In this document: in pieces, positions 32,198 to 40,351 of the stretch
Layout of the letters: each line of letters starts with the position of its first letter
How positions within the stretch are numbered: the stretch's first letter is position 1
Source: Candidatus Bipolaricaulota bacterium
Lineage (GTDB): Bacteria > Bipolaricaulota > Bipolaricaulia > Bipolaricaulales > Bipolaricaulaceae
Direction of reading: 5' to 3'
DNA: 41,177 nucleotides
Assembly (NCBI GenBank): GCA_938083225.1
Contig: CALKCH010000017.1
Location: 1-41,177 of the forward strand
Translations under genes and position numbers: made by a program
The notes under the pieces: model-generated
The model's database searches: none
What the model saw: the letters and a program-made list of their open reading frames with translations, nothing else
What the model was told of the DNA's origin: nothing

Positions 32198-33276
32198 ACC
32201 TTATGACGATCCAGCCCAGTGAGGATGCGGCGGAGTTCGTACGAGCGGGAGCCAAGGCCAATGCGCTCGGCATGGGCGAGTTGTTCTTCCCAGCTCGCCC
32301 GAGGATGGGCTCGCAAAAATGGATCGTGGCCCACCGCAGAAAGCACGAGGTCCATACAGGCTTGGTCCAGGGCTACCGGGTCGGAGCTGGCCAGGATGCC
32401 TAGGTCCGGGGCTACCGGCGGCCGGTTCATGCCCCAGCAGTCACAATCGGGCGAAACTTGAACGACAAAAGATGCGAAGAGGGCGGGTCTTCCGTTCCAC
32501 GCGGCTTTGGCGTACTCCGCGATTTTTCTGGCCAAAATTTCCACGGAGGCCTCCTCCCCGGGCTCCATGGCCCCAACCTGGCACAGGGCCACGCATTGGC
32601 CGCAGCCCTGACAGCGGTCATAGTCGATGACCGCGTATTCCACCACCGTGATCGCACCCGTGGGACAAAACCGCGCGCACATCCCACAAGAGGTGCACTT
32701 GTCCTTGTTGGGCTTGGGCTTAGAGGTGGAATGCTGATGGAGCTTGCCCGCGCGGGAAGCACTGCCCATACCCAAGTTCTTCAAGGCCCCGCCGAACCCC
32801 ACTTGCTCGTGCCCCTTGAAATGGGTCAGAACCAAAAGAGCATCGGCCAAGGCTACCGCAGCCCCGATCTTCGCACGCTTCACATAGACCCCGTCCACCG
32901 AGATTTCCATTTCGTCCGTGCCCCGCAACCCGTCGGCGATGATGACCGGGCCGCCCACCACCTCCGGCACAAAACCGTTCTGGAAAGCGGTTAGCAAGTG
33001 GTCCACGGCGTTGGAGCGGGTTCCCGTATAGAGCGTGTTCGCATCGGTGAGGAACGGTTTGGCCCCCAGTTTCTTGAGCTCATCCACAGCGACGCGCACG
33101 TAGTTGGGCCGCAAGTACGCGAGGTTACCAAGCTCCCCGAAATGGAGCTTTATGGCCACCAGCTGCCCGGCCTTGAAGATCCCCTCTAGGCCAGCTTCGT
33201 GGAGGAGAACCCGAAACTTCTGAAGGAGGTTCATCTCTGGCGACACCGATAAATCTGTGAACCAAACGATGGACAT
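32194..33276 (-). CDS. DUF362 protein with two [4Fe-4S] clusters
   Basis: This 360-residue protein has a DUF362 domain (KLHFGELGNLAYLRPNYV, FLTDANTLYTGTRSNA, THFKGHEQVGFGGALKNLGMG) split by a bacterial ferredoxin insert, CTSCGMCARFCP and CQGCGQCVALCQ (about residues 195-235). A C-terminal part with DCDCWGMNRPPVAPDLGILAS closes the DUF362 fold. It is probably a cytoplasmic electron-transfer protein; no specific reaction is known for the family. A TATAAT ends 8 nt before the ATG, so the message should be almost leaderless. Confidence 0.88.
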   Translation of the reverse strand: MSIVWFTDLSVSPEMNLLQKFRVLLHEAGLEGIFKAGQLVAIKLHFGELGNLAYLRPNYVRVAVDELKKLGAKPFLTDANTLYTGTRSNAVDHLLTAFQNGFVPEVVGGPVIIADGLRGTDEMEISVDGVYVKRAKIGAAVALADALLVLTHFKGHEQVGFGGALKNLGMGSASRAGKLHQHSTSKPKPNKDKCTSCGMCARFCPTGAITVVEYAVIDYDRCQGCGQCVALCQVGAMEPGEEASVEILARKIAEYAKAAWNGRPALFASFVVQVSPDCDCWGMNRPPVAPDLGILASSDPVALDQACMDLVLSAVGHDPFLRAHPRASWEEQLAHAERIGLGSRSYELRRILTGLDRHKV

Positions 33277-33284
33277 GTGGGCAC

Positions 33285-33290
33285 ATTATA
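33285..33290 (-). promoter_or_regulatory. -10 element for a near-leaderless DUF362 transcript
   Basis: A perfect TATAAT on the minus strand (33290-33285) would start transcription near 33278, two bases before the ATG at 33276. No good -35 is seen. This promoter is expected to drive the DUF362-M24-bpsA run. Confidence 0.6.
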
Positions 33291-33319
33291 CAGGGCCAGA
33301 GTTTCTGAGCGTGAAAGAC

Positions 33320-33348
33320 TTGGGAGCGGGTCCCATGTGCCGTACACT
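33320..33348 (+). promoter_or_regulatory. Promoter of pheS, near-leaderless
   Basis: TTGGGA (33320-33325), 17 bp and TACACT (33343-33348) predict a transcription start at about 33355, one base before the pheS ATG at 33356. There is no Shine-Dalgarno between, consistent with leaderless translation. Confidence 0.65.
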
Positions 33349-33355
33349 TATTAGC

Positions 33356-34360
33356 ATGACTTTAACGGAACTAGCGCGGGCTGCGGAGGAGATCTGGGCT
33401 CAGTGGGAAAAGGCTTCCGGTGGGGTGAAGACCCTGGAGGACCTAGAAACGGCAAGAATCCAGATCCTCGGACGCAAAGGGCGTCTCACTCAGCTCTTTT
33501 CTTCCCTGCGGGATCTTCCTTCTCAGGAACGAGCCGAAGCCGGCAAGATCCTCAATGCCCTCAAGGAACGCATCGAGGAAGCTTTGGCCAAGAAAAGGGA
33601 GGTTTTGGCCCAAGGGGCCCAATGGGAGCGGCTGGCCCGCGAGCGGTACGACTTCTCCTTGCCCGGCAAATGGCGCCCACTGGGCAAGCTTCATCCCCTC
33701 ACCCAGGTGCGGTTGGAAATCGAGGAGATCTTTTTGCGGTTGGGTTTTGATGTGGCTAGCGGGCCAGAAATCGAAACAGAATACTACAACTTCGAGGCCT
33801 TGAACATTGGCCCCGACCACCCAGCCCGGGATGAATGGGACTCCTTCTATCTTGGGGAGGGAGTGCTCTTGCGCACCCACACCTCGCCCGTGCAGATCAG
33901 GGTGATGAAGGAGCGTAAACCGCCGGTGCGCATCATTTGCCCGGGGCGGTGCTACCGCCGGGACAATCCCGATGCTACCCATTCCCCGGTCTTCCACCAG
34001 GTGGAACTCCTCTGGGTGGAGAAGGGCTTGACCTTCGCCCACCTCAAATGGGTGATTGGGGAGTTCGTGCGGGCTTTCTTTGGCCCTGGCTACGAAATGC
34101 GTTTCTCCGCGGACTTCTTCCCCTTCACCGAGCCCTCCGCCCAGGTGCACATCCGCAAAAAGGGGACGGAAAAGTGGCTGGAGATCATGGGTGCGGGCAT
34201 GGTCCATCCGCGAGTGCTGGAGGAAGTGGGCTATGATCCGGAAGAAGTAACGGGCTTCGCCTTCGGTTTAGGGATCGAGCGCATGGCCATGCTGCGTTAC
34301 GGGATCGAGGACATTCGCCTGTTTTGGCAAAACGACCTGCGCTTCCTCTCCCAGTTTTAG
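33356..34360 (+). CDS. pheS: Phenylalanyl-tRNA synthetase alpha subunit
   Basis: The ATG at 33356 gives 334 residues, the usual size. An N-terminal coiled-coil arm (about 1-85) with LGRKGRLTQLF precedes the class II catalytic core: EIETEYYNFEALN, LRTHTSPVQIRVM, GRCYRRDNPDATHSPVFHQVE (motif 2) and FAFGLGIERMAMLRYGI (motif 3). With PheT it charges tRNA-Phe. The normally adjacent pheT is absent; the next gene is on the other strand and overlaps by 4 nt. The upstream frame to 33257 is not used, because the promoter lies inside it. Confidence 0.95.
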   Translation: MTLTELARAAEEIWAQWEKASGGVKTLEDLETARIQILGRKGRLTQLFSSLRDLPSQERAEAGKILNALKERIEEALAKKREVLAQGAQWERLARERYDFSLPGKWRPLGKLHPLTQVRLEIEEIFLRLGFDVASGPEIETEYYNFEALNIGPDHPARDEWDSFYLGEGVLLRTHTSPVQIRVMKERKPPVRIICPGRCYRRDNPDATHSPVFHQVELLWVEKGLTFAHLKWVIGEFVRAFFGPGYEMRFSADFFPFTEPSAQVHIRKKGTEKWLEIMGAGMVHPRVLEEVGYDPEEVTGFAFGLGIERMAMLRYGIEDIRLFWQNDLRFLSQF

Positions 34361-35475
34361 TGGGGAACTCTTTCCCACCGCTGGCTTCCCTGGGAAAGGA
34401 GGACCGCCTCCAGCACCGCTTGAGCGCGCACCCCATCCACAAAGTTTGGTTCGGGGTTCCTTCCTTCTTCGAAAGCGCGGCAGAGCTCCACTACGGCGTG
34501 CACAAACGTGTGCTCGTACCCGAGGATGTGTCCAGCAGGCCACCAGTTTTTCGTGTAGGGATGGGTTTCTTCGGTGACGAGGATTTGGCGAAAGCCCCGG
34601 AGGTGAGGAGGATCGTCCAGGGAATAAAACCTAAGCCAGTTGGGCTCCTCGGCGTTCCAGGCGATGCTTCCTCTGGAACCATTTACCTCTAAGTGCATGA
34701 AATTTTTGCGGCCCAGCGCCACGCGGCTTGTCTCGAAAATTCCGGTGGCGCCGCTCTGGAAGCGGGCCAAAAAAGCTGCGGTGTCGTCCACGGTCACTCT
34801 TCCTAAGCCGGAACCATCCGGAAGCCGCCTCTCCCGCACGAAGGTGCTGAGCATACCGGTGACCTCGGTGATCTCGCCCACAAGGAAGCGGGCCAAGTCT
34901 ACGATGTGCACAGCCGTGTCTCCCAGCGCGCCTGAACCTGATTTTTCCCGTTGAAACCGCCAGGTGAGGGGAAGCCCCGGGGTTAGTCCCCAATCTTGTA
35001 GGTACAGAGCGTGAAACTGGCGGATTTCCCCGAGTGCTCCGTCCAAAACGAGTTTTTTGGCGAGCTGCAAGGCCGGAAAGAACCGGTAGTTGAAGCAGAT
35101 CATGTGAGGGACTCCCGCTTCTTCCACGGTACGGAGCATCTCTTGAGCTTCTTTTAGCGTGCGCGCCAAAGGTTTCTCGCAGAACACGGCTTTCCCCGCT
35201 CGGGCCGCAGCTAAAGTGATGGGAGCATGGAGGTCGTTGGGAGCGCAGATATCCACGAGGTCTACATCTGTAGCTGTTGCTGCCTCCTCCCATTGGGTGA
35301 TGGAGCGGGAGAACCCGAAACGTTCGGCGAATTCTTTCGTGTCCTTTTCGTTTGTGCCACAAGATACGCTCAGACGCACAGGACAGGAAAAAAAGGCACG
35401 TGCCTGGCGGTAAGCATTGGCGTGGGCGCGCCCCATGAATTTCGTGCCGATCACCGCAACCTTTATATCTTGCAT
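34357..35475 (-). CDS. Gfo/Idh/MocA-family NAD(P)-dependent oxidoreductase
   Basis: The ATG at 35475 begins MQDIKVAVIGTKFMGRAHAN, the Rossmann dinucleotide site; the frame upstream is a shadow of fabF. FCEKPLA holds the conserved Lys, and GALGDTAVHIVDLARFLVGE the His/Asp catalytic region. At 372 residues it fits inositol dehydrogenase-like sugar oxidoreductases. The substrate, probably a sugar or inositol, cannot be named. It is the last gene of the minus-strand run from era, 10 nt after fabF. Confidence 0.9.
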   Translation of the reverse strand: MQDIKVAVIGTKFMGRAHANAYRQARAFFSCPVRLSVSCGTNEKDTKEFAERFGFSRSITQWEEAATATDVDLVDICAPNDLHAPITLAAARAGKAVFCEKPLARTLKEAQEMLRTVEEAGVPHMICFNYRFFPALQLAKKLVLDGALGEIRQFHALYLQDWGLTPGLPLTWRFQREKSGSGALGDTAVHIVDLARFLVGEITEVTGMLSTFVRERRLPDGSGLGRVTVDDTAAFLARFQSGATGIFETSRVALGRKNFMHLEVNGSRGSIAWNAEEPNWLRFYSLDDPPHLRGFRQILVTEETHPYTKNWWPAGHILGYEHTFVHAVVELCRAFEEGRNPEPNFVDGVRAQAVLEAVLLSQGSQRWERVPH

Positions 35476-35485
35476 GCTGGCCCCC

Positions 35486-36706
35486 TTACCCAGCGCGCAG
35501 GACAAGGCAGGCGTTTTGGCCGCCGAAGCCGAAGGCATTTTTCAGGGCCACCCGAACTTTGGCTGGCCGCGGCTTGCCGGGAACGTAATCCAAGTCACAT
35601 TCAGGATCACGGTTTTCCCAGGTGACGGTGGCCGGAATCAGCCCTTCCAAAAACGCAAACAGAACGGCTCCGACCTCCACGGCTCCGGCGGCACCCAAAA
35701 GATGCCCAATTTGGGACTTGGTGGAGCTCACGGGGACCTCATAAGCTCGTGCGCCCAAAAGCCTTTTGATGGCCGTGGTTTCCACGCGGTCGTTGAGGGG
35801 GGTGGAAGTGCCATGGGCGTTGATGTAGTCCACGCTTTCCGGGGTCAAGCCGGCGTCCTGCAGGGCCGCGGTCATGGCCAAAACTGCGCCCTCTCCATCC
35901 TCGGGCGGCGCGGTTATGTGGAAGGCATCGGAGCTCTGCCCAAAGCCAAGGAGCTCAGCCAAGGGCTCCCCTCCGCGCTCCTGCAAGTGCTCCTCGCTTT
36001 CCAAGACCCAAATGGCTGCTCCCTCCCCCAGCACGAATCCGTCGCGGTCGCGGTCGAACGGGCGTGAAGCGCGTTCAGGATGAGGATTGCGAGAGAGAGC
36101 CCCCATGCGGTCGAAAGCGGCCAAAACCAGGGGCAGAATCACGGCCTCTGTGCCTCCAGCCAGAGCCCATTCGACCTGTCCTTGGCGGATGAGGTGAAAA
36201 GCGAGACCGATGGCATGGGCACCGGCGGCGCAGGCTGTGGCCACCCCGAAGCTTGGCCCCTTGAGACCTAGCTCAATGGAGATTTCTGCAGCTGGGGCGT
36301 TGGGCATCATGAGGGGGATGAGGAAAGGAGAAACTCGGTCGGGTCCGCGGTCCCGAAACACAAGATGATTTTCCAGGAGCACTTCCAGAGCGCCGATCCC
36401 TGTACCTACCACCACTGCGCCCGGCTTGCGCGGGGAAAGACGAGCATCCTCCAAAGCCAGCCGCGCCGCCACCACAGCCATTTGGGACGCCCGGCCGAGC
36501 CGCTTCGCGCGCCGTGGGGGAAGAAAAGCCACGGGGTCAAAATCCACGCACGGGGCCGCCACCGTGACGGGGAGGCCTGGGAGGTCCAGAACCTCGTCGA
36601 CACGGCGGATGGCTATCTGTCCCTCACGCAGGCCCTGAAAGAAAGCGCTGCGCCCTACGCCCAGTGGACTGACCACCCCAAATCCCGTGAGAAACACCCT
36701 AGACAC
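35486..36706 (-). CDS. fabF: Beta-ketoacyl-ACP synthase II
   Basis: The GTG at 36706 follows AGAGGTGATGC. This 406-residue thiolase-fold enzyme elongates fatty acyl-ACP with malonyl-ACP. The Cys-His-His triad is visible: C159 in VATACAAGAHAIG, the His in INAHGTSTPLND, and the His in SQIGHLLGAAG. Glycine-rich FGFGGQNACLV ends the protein. No acpP, fabD or fabG gene is adjacent. It overlaps the atpC-like gene by 8 nt. Confidence 0.95.
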   Translation of the reverse strand: MSRVFLTGFGVVSPLGVGRSAFFQGLREGQIAIRRVDEVLDLPGLPVTVAAPCVDFDPVAFLPPRRAKRLGRASQMAVVAARLALEDARLSPRKPGAVVVGTGIGALEVLLENHLVFRDRGPDRVSPFLIPLMMPNAPAAEISIELGLKGPSFGVATACAAGAHAIGLAFHLIRQGQVEWALAGGTEAVILPLVLAAFDRMGALSRNPHPERASRPFDRDRDGFVLGEGAAIWVLESEEHLQERGGEPLAELLGFGQSSDAFHITAPPEDGEGAVLAMTAALQDAGLTPESVDYINAHGTSTPLNDRVETTAIKRLLGARAYEVPVSSTKSQIGHLLGAAGAVEVGAVLFAFLEGLIPATVTWENRDPECDLDYVPGKPRPAKVRVALKNAFGFGGQNACLVLRAG

Positions 36707-36971
36707 GCATCACCTCTTCTGCCACCACGGTCACCACATTCTTCCTCACATGGAGAACGCCGCGCTTCACGTGGAACGTCTTCTCCTCCCCTTGGACGAG
36801 CTGGGCCCGCAGAGGTGTGTCCTGAAGGAGGAAGGAGGCGGGCGCGTGGCCGGGGAGGATGCCAAACCAACCCACGGGGCTCTTTGCGTACAAAGCCTGA
36901 ACCTCTCCGGAAAACTCTGGTTTCTGGCACGAAAAGATGCGCAGTTCCACGGGGTCAAAATATAGCTCCAC
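36699..36971 (-). CDS. atpC: Short F-type ATP synthase epsilon subunit-like protein
   Basis: The 90-residue product from a GTG at 36971 matches the N-terminal beta-sandwich of F1 epsilon: VQALYAKSPVGWFGILPGHAP is the family hallmark, followed by KTFHVKRGVLHVRKNVVTVVAEE. The usual C-terminal helical hairpin (~45 residues) is missing, and no other atp gene is nearby. The helical part inhibits ATP hydrolysis in many bacteria, so this form may lack that control. It lies between recO and fabF, overlapping fabF. Confidence 0.8.
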   Translation of the reverse strand: MELYFDPVELRIFSCQKPEFSGEVQALYAKSPVGWFGILPGHAPASFLLQDTPLRAQLVQGEEKTFHVKRGVLHVRKNVVTVVAEEVMRV

Positions 36972-36984
36972 TTGGGGGATTCGG

Positions 36985-37680
36985 CTAGCGCGCCACCTGA
37001 GCCGTGCGGAATTCCTGGGTCAACGCGTCGATTAAGACAAGATCGCGTTCTGGAAGGCGCAGGCGGCTTAGGGCAACTAAGGGCAAACGGAGAAGGGCTT
37101 CCATGGCGCGCCAAATCCTGGGCGGGACTTCTTCGCCCGTGCCCCCGCAGCTTCGGCAAAGAAGGCCTCCCCGCTCTGGAGACCAGGTGAGTTCCCCCTT
37201 TGCCCCACAGGAAAGACAACCGTGGAGGACTGGGCGATAGCCTAAAAGGGAGAGCAGGCGCAGACGGTAAGCGCGGAGGAGCACCACTGGCTCTGCGCCT
37301 CCTTCCAAGGCCCAAAGGAAGCTTAGGGTCAGCCGGAACGGCCGGGGATCCGGGATCTCCCGGGGCACTAAATCCCGGGCCCAGCAAGCCACAGCCAACC
37401 CAATCTCCAGGCGGGCGAGATCCTTTTTGATCGCGGGGAAGGCCTGTAAGACTGAGGCTTCTCGGAGAAGGTGCAGCCCCAAGCGGCGCCGGTAATAGAT
37501 GATTTCGGAAAGGTTTAGGATGTCCAAAGCTGCTCCCCAGGGGCATTCCAGGCGGCGAGCTCCTTTCACCAAGATCTCCAGTTGTCCGCGGGCCTCGGAA
37601 AGCACAGAGACGAGGCGATCAGTTTCGGCCTGGTCCTGGGTGAAAAGGACAAGGCCGCGATCCCTAGCTAGTTCAGCCAA
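36985..37680 (-). CDS. recO: DNA repair protein RecO
   Basis: RecO anneals DNA and loads RecA with RecF/RecR in recombinational repair. The 231-residue protein has the OB-fold start RGLVLFTQDQAETDRLVSVL, KGARR, and a zinc-finger-type pair CLSC...CRSC (about 145-170). The longer open frame upstream reads over deoC in another frame; a TTG at 37680, two bases after the deoC stop, gives the natural RecO N-terminus. No Shine-Dalgarno is seen, so translational coupling to deoC is likely. Confidence 0.88.
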   Translation of the reverse strand: MAELARDRGLVLFTQDQAETDRLVSVLSEARGQLEILVKGARRLECPWGAALDILNLSEIIYYRRRLGLHLLREASVLQAFPAIKKDLARLEIGLAVACWARDLVPREIPDPRPFRLTLSFLWALEGGAEPVVLLRAYRLRLLSLLGYRPVLHGCLSCGAKGELTWSPERGGLLCRSCGGTGEEVPPRIWRAMEALLRLPLVALSRLRLPERDLVLIDALTQEFRTAQVAR

Positions 37681-37682
37681 GG

Positions 37683-38354
37683 CTAGTCCGGTGCGCCGGC
37701 CAAAATCTCCAGGGAACGGGAGGCACCGATGCGGTTGGCTCCGGCTTCCACCATGCGCATGGCCGTAGCGTAATCGCCAATGCCACCGGCAGCCTTGACC
37801 CCAAAATTCGGCCCCACCACCCTCCGGAGAAGGGCCACGTCCTCCGGGGTAGCGCCACCCGGGCCAAATCCTGTGGAGGTCTTGACGAAATCCGCACCCG
37901 CCGCCTTGGCCAGGATCGCTCCCGCCACCTTCTCTGCTTCCGTGAGGAGGCTGCACTCCAGGATCACCTTGAGCACCAGGGGTTTGGCGGCCTTCTGCAT
38001 GGCCTCGCGTACGGCCTGAATTTCTGCAAAAACCTGGGCATAGTCCCCGGTCTTGAGGGCTGGAACATGGATGACCATGTCCACCTCGTCCGCGCCCTCT
38101 TCCACAGCCAATCGGGCCTCCAGCGCCTTGACCTCCGGCCGGTGCTGGCCGTGGGGAAAGCCCGCGACCGTGCCGACCTTCACCCCGCTGTCCCGCAGAA
38201 TTTTGCGGGCCAGACTCACAAAGGTAGAAGGTACGCATACGGAATACAATTTGCATTGGATCGCTTCTTGGCACACTTTTTCTACCCGCGCGCGATCCAC
38301 ATCAGGACCAAGGGCTGTATGGTCAATGAGGCGGGCCAGCTCTACCTTACGCAT
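37683..38354 (-). CDS. deoC: Deoxyribose-phosphate aldolase
   Basis: The ATG at 38354 follows GGAGGG; 223 residues. It cleaves 2-deoxyribose-5-phosphate to glyceraldehyde-3-phosphate and acetaldehyde in nucleoside breakdown. The start IDHTALGPD, EVDMVIHVPALK, the Schiff-base lysine in FVKTSTGFGPGGAT and the second lysine in VKAAGGIGDYATA are all present. No nucleoside phosphorylase is adjacent; the ribokinase-like gene at 21734 is the only other pentose gene in the window. Confidence 0.95.
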   Translation of the reverse strand: MRKVELARLIDHTALGPDVDRARVEKVCQEAIQCKLYSVCVPSTFVSLARKILRDSGVKVGTVAGFPHGQHRPEVKALEARLAVEEGADEVDMVIHVPALKTGDYAQVFAEIQAVREAMQKAAKPLVLKVILECSLLTEAEKVAGAILAKAAGADFVKTSTGFGPGGATPEDVALLRRVVGPNFGVKAAGGIGDYATAMRMVEAGANRIGASRSLEILAGAPD

Positions 38355-38364
38355 TTTTCCCTCC

Positions 38365-39477
38365 TCAAAGCTTCCAGGTCCTACTCCAGGTGCAGGAACG
38401 TAAAAGACGATCCCAATTGATCTCCACCCCCAGCCCAGGCCGGGTGGGAACGGGGATATGGCCATTTTCGAGTTCGAAAGGTGGGTCAGCGATGTCCTCG
38501 CGGAAATAGCGCTTCGTGGCAGAAATGTCGTTGGGCAAAGAAAATCCCGGAAGAGTGGCGAGGTGCACATTCAAAGCTCGGCCAATCCCGGTTTCCAACA
38601 TTCCTCCACACCAAAGCGGGACCCTTCGCGCCAAAGCCAAGCGATGAATGGCCAAGGCCTCGGTGACCCCGCCCACACGACCTTGCTTCACGTTGATGAT
38701 GCGGCAGGCCCCGAGCTCCAGAGCTTCCCAAGCGCGGTGGGCCGAGTCGATGGACTCGTCCAGGCAAATGGGGGTGGCCAGACTTTGGGAAAGGCGCGCG
38801 TGTTCCAGAAGGTCGGTGAACCCCAGAGGTTGCTCGATCATGAGGAGCCCATAGCGATCGAGTTCTTTCAACACGGGCGCGTCCTCCGGTCGATAAGCGG
38901 CGTTGGCGTCCACGGAAAGGAGGGCCTCTGGAAAACGTTCGCGCACAGCGCGCACCGGCTCCACGTCCCAACCGGGCTTGATTTTGAGTTTTACCCGCTG
39001 GTAGCCGTCGTTCAGAAAACTCTCCACGCTGGCCAAAAGAGAGGGGATATCGGGGTGGATGCCCACGCTGACCCCGGCTGGGATGTGCTCCCGCACGCCC
39101 CCCAAAACTTGGAACAGGGGTTTCTTTTGAGCCCGGGCGAAAAGATCCCAAGCCGCGGCCTCTACAGCAGCCTTGGCCATCGGGTGCCCACGCACAACGG
39201 AAAAAAGTCGGGGAAGTTCTGAGGGGTCCTCAAACGTTTTACGATTGCTCAATATGGGCCGCAGGTGTTCGGTGATGATGTACCGCGCGGTCTCCACCGT
39301 TTCTGAGGAAAACCATGGCCCAGCCCCGGCCACACATTCGCCCCACCCCATGATCCCGTCCCCGCTGAGGCTCACCAAGAGCGCATGTTTCACCCGTTCC
39401 TCACCGAAGCTGGTGACAAACGGGCTCAGCAAAGGAAGTTCCACCAAGAAGAGAGACATGCGCTCCACTTTGATCAT
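38365..39477 (-). CDS. Enolase-superfamily o-succinylbenzoate synthase/N-acylamino acid racemase
   Basis: The ATG at 39477 (overlapping the GNAT stop as ATGA) gives 370 residues beginning MIKVERMSLFLVELPL. Muconate-lactonizing subgroup residues are visible: the KLKIK catalytic lysine motif, metal ligands in SVDANAAY, MIEQPLG and LDESIDS, and the second lysine in NVKQGRVGG. The family includes menaquinone OSBS and N-succinylamino acid racemase, often bifunctional. With a COG3375-type GNAT gene directly upstream, and no other men genes, the racemase role is favoured. Confidence 0.87.
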   Translation of the reverse strand: MIKVERMSLFLVELPLLSPFVTSFGEERVKHALLVSLSGDGIMGWGECVAGAGPWFSSETVETARYIITEHLRPILSNRKTFEDPSELPRLFSVVRGHPMAKAAVEAAAWDLFARAQKKPLFQVLGGVREHIPAGVSVGIHPDIPSLLASVESFLNDGYQRVKLKIKPGWDVEPVRAVRERFPEALLSVDANAAYRPEDAPVLKELDRYGLLMIEQPLGFTDLLEHARLSQSLATPICLDESIDSAHRAWEALELGACRIINVKQGRVGGVTEALAIHRLALARRVPLWCGGMLETGIGRALNVHLATLPGFSLPNDISATKRYFREDIADPPFELENGHIPVPTRPGLGVEINWDRLLRSCTWSRTWKL

Positions 39478-40337
39478 GGTCGTGCCAGCACCTCCGCCAG
39501 CTCCGCGCGCTCGAGAAGAAGAAAACTTCGGGCGCCCTGGCGCACAAGGCCGGTGACCAGATACCCCTCTTCCAGATAGGGTGCCAGGTACTTCCGGCAC
39601 TCTCCGCGCCAGGCCCGGGCCACCTCAATGTTCTCCCGTTTGAGAGCCTGGAGGTCCTGGGGGATTTCGAAAAGCAGGAACGGCGTGGTTAATCCCAGCC
39701 TTCCCCCGGTTGGAGCTCGCTGTCCCGAGGAGAGGCGCTGGGTCCGGTTGATCACCTCCGCCTCGGCCAGACGGAGCTCCGGCGCCTTCTTTCCCCCAAG
39801 CTTGGCTTCCACCCGCGGGGCTCTCAGGTGCCACTCACAGAGGAAGCGATCGCCGGGAAGCCCACGATTGCGGGCGTCCCGCATTTCTTCACCAAAATAA
39901 TTGGGAATGTAGTTCCGTACAATACAACCGAGCTTGTTCAGGTTGAAGTGGGCATTGCGGGACTCCAAGGGATCAAACGTCCAAGTGATCAGGTCAATCC
40001 CCTGTTGGAGGACATGGTCCCGCTGGGCGAGTTTGAGCTTTTCCCCGATCCCCTGGTCCTGGTAGCCGGGTTTCACCGCGGTCATGAGGGAGTGGTGGCG
40101 CAGTTTCTTCCCCTCCCAGAGTCCCACCACAGAAAGGGCAAATCCCAGAAGCTCTCGGCCTGGGCCCACCCCGTCGAACGCGCCCAAAAGGAGCCCTCCA
40201 GCCTGAACGATCATGTGCAGGAGATGATCGGGAACTACGGAGAGATCCGCAAATCCCCAAACCTCCTGTTGCAGCCGCTCACAGGCCCGATAGCCCGGGA
40301 AATCCCGTATGGGGGCGATGACCACCTCGGTGGGCAT
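39474..40337 (-). CDS. GNAT-family N-acyltransferase (COG3375 type)
   Basis: The ATG at 40337 gives 287 residues with a GNAT acyl-CoA fold: CERLQQEVWGF at the start, GFALSVVGLWEGKKLRHHSLMTAV, and the pyrophosphate loop YQDQGIGEKLK, then ITWTFDPLESRNAHFNLNKLGC. In Geobacillus a member of this family succinylates D-amino acids for the racemase encoded beside it. The ATGA overlap with the racemase gene supports that pathway. The desuccinylase is not in the window. A TATACT 8 nt upstream of the ATG, inside the era end, may be a -10. Confidence 0.82.
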   Translation of the reverse strand: MPTEVVIAPIRDFPGYRACERLQQEVWGFADLSVVPDHLLHMIVQAGGLLLGAFDGVGPGRELLGFALSVVGLWEGKKLRHHSLMTAVKPGYQDQGIGEKLKLAQRDHVLQQGIDLITWTFDPLESRNAHFNLNKLGCIVRNYIPNYFGEEMRDARNRGLPGDRFLCEWHLRAPRVEAKLGGKKAPELRLAEAEVINRTQRLSSGQRAPTGGRLGLTTPFLLFEIPQDLQALKRENIEVARAWRGECRKYLAPYLEEGYLVTGLVRQGARSFLLLERAELAEVLARP

Positions 40338-40351
40338 CGGGACCGAGTATA

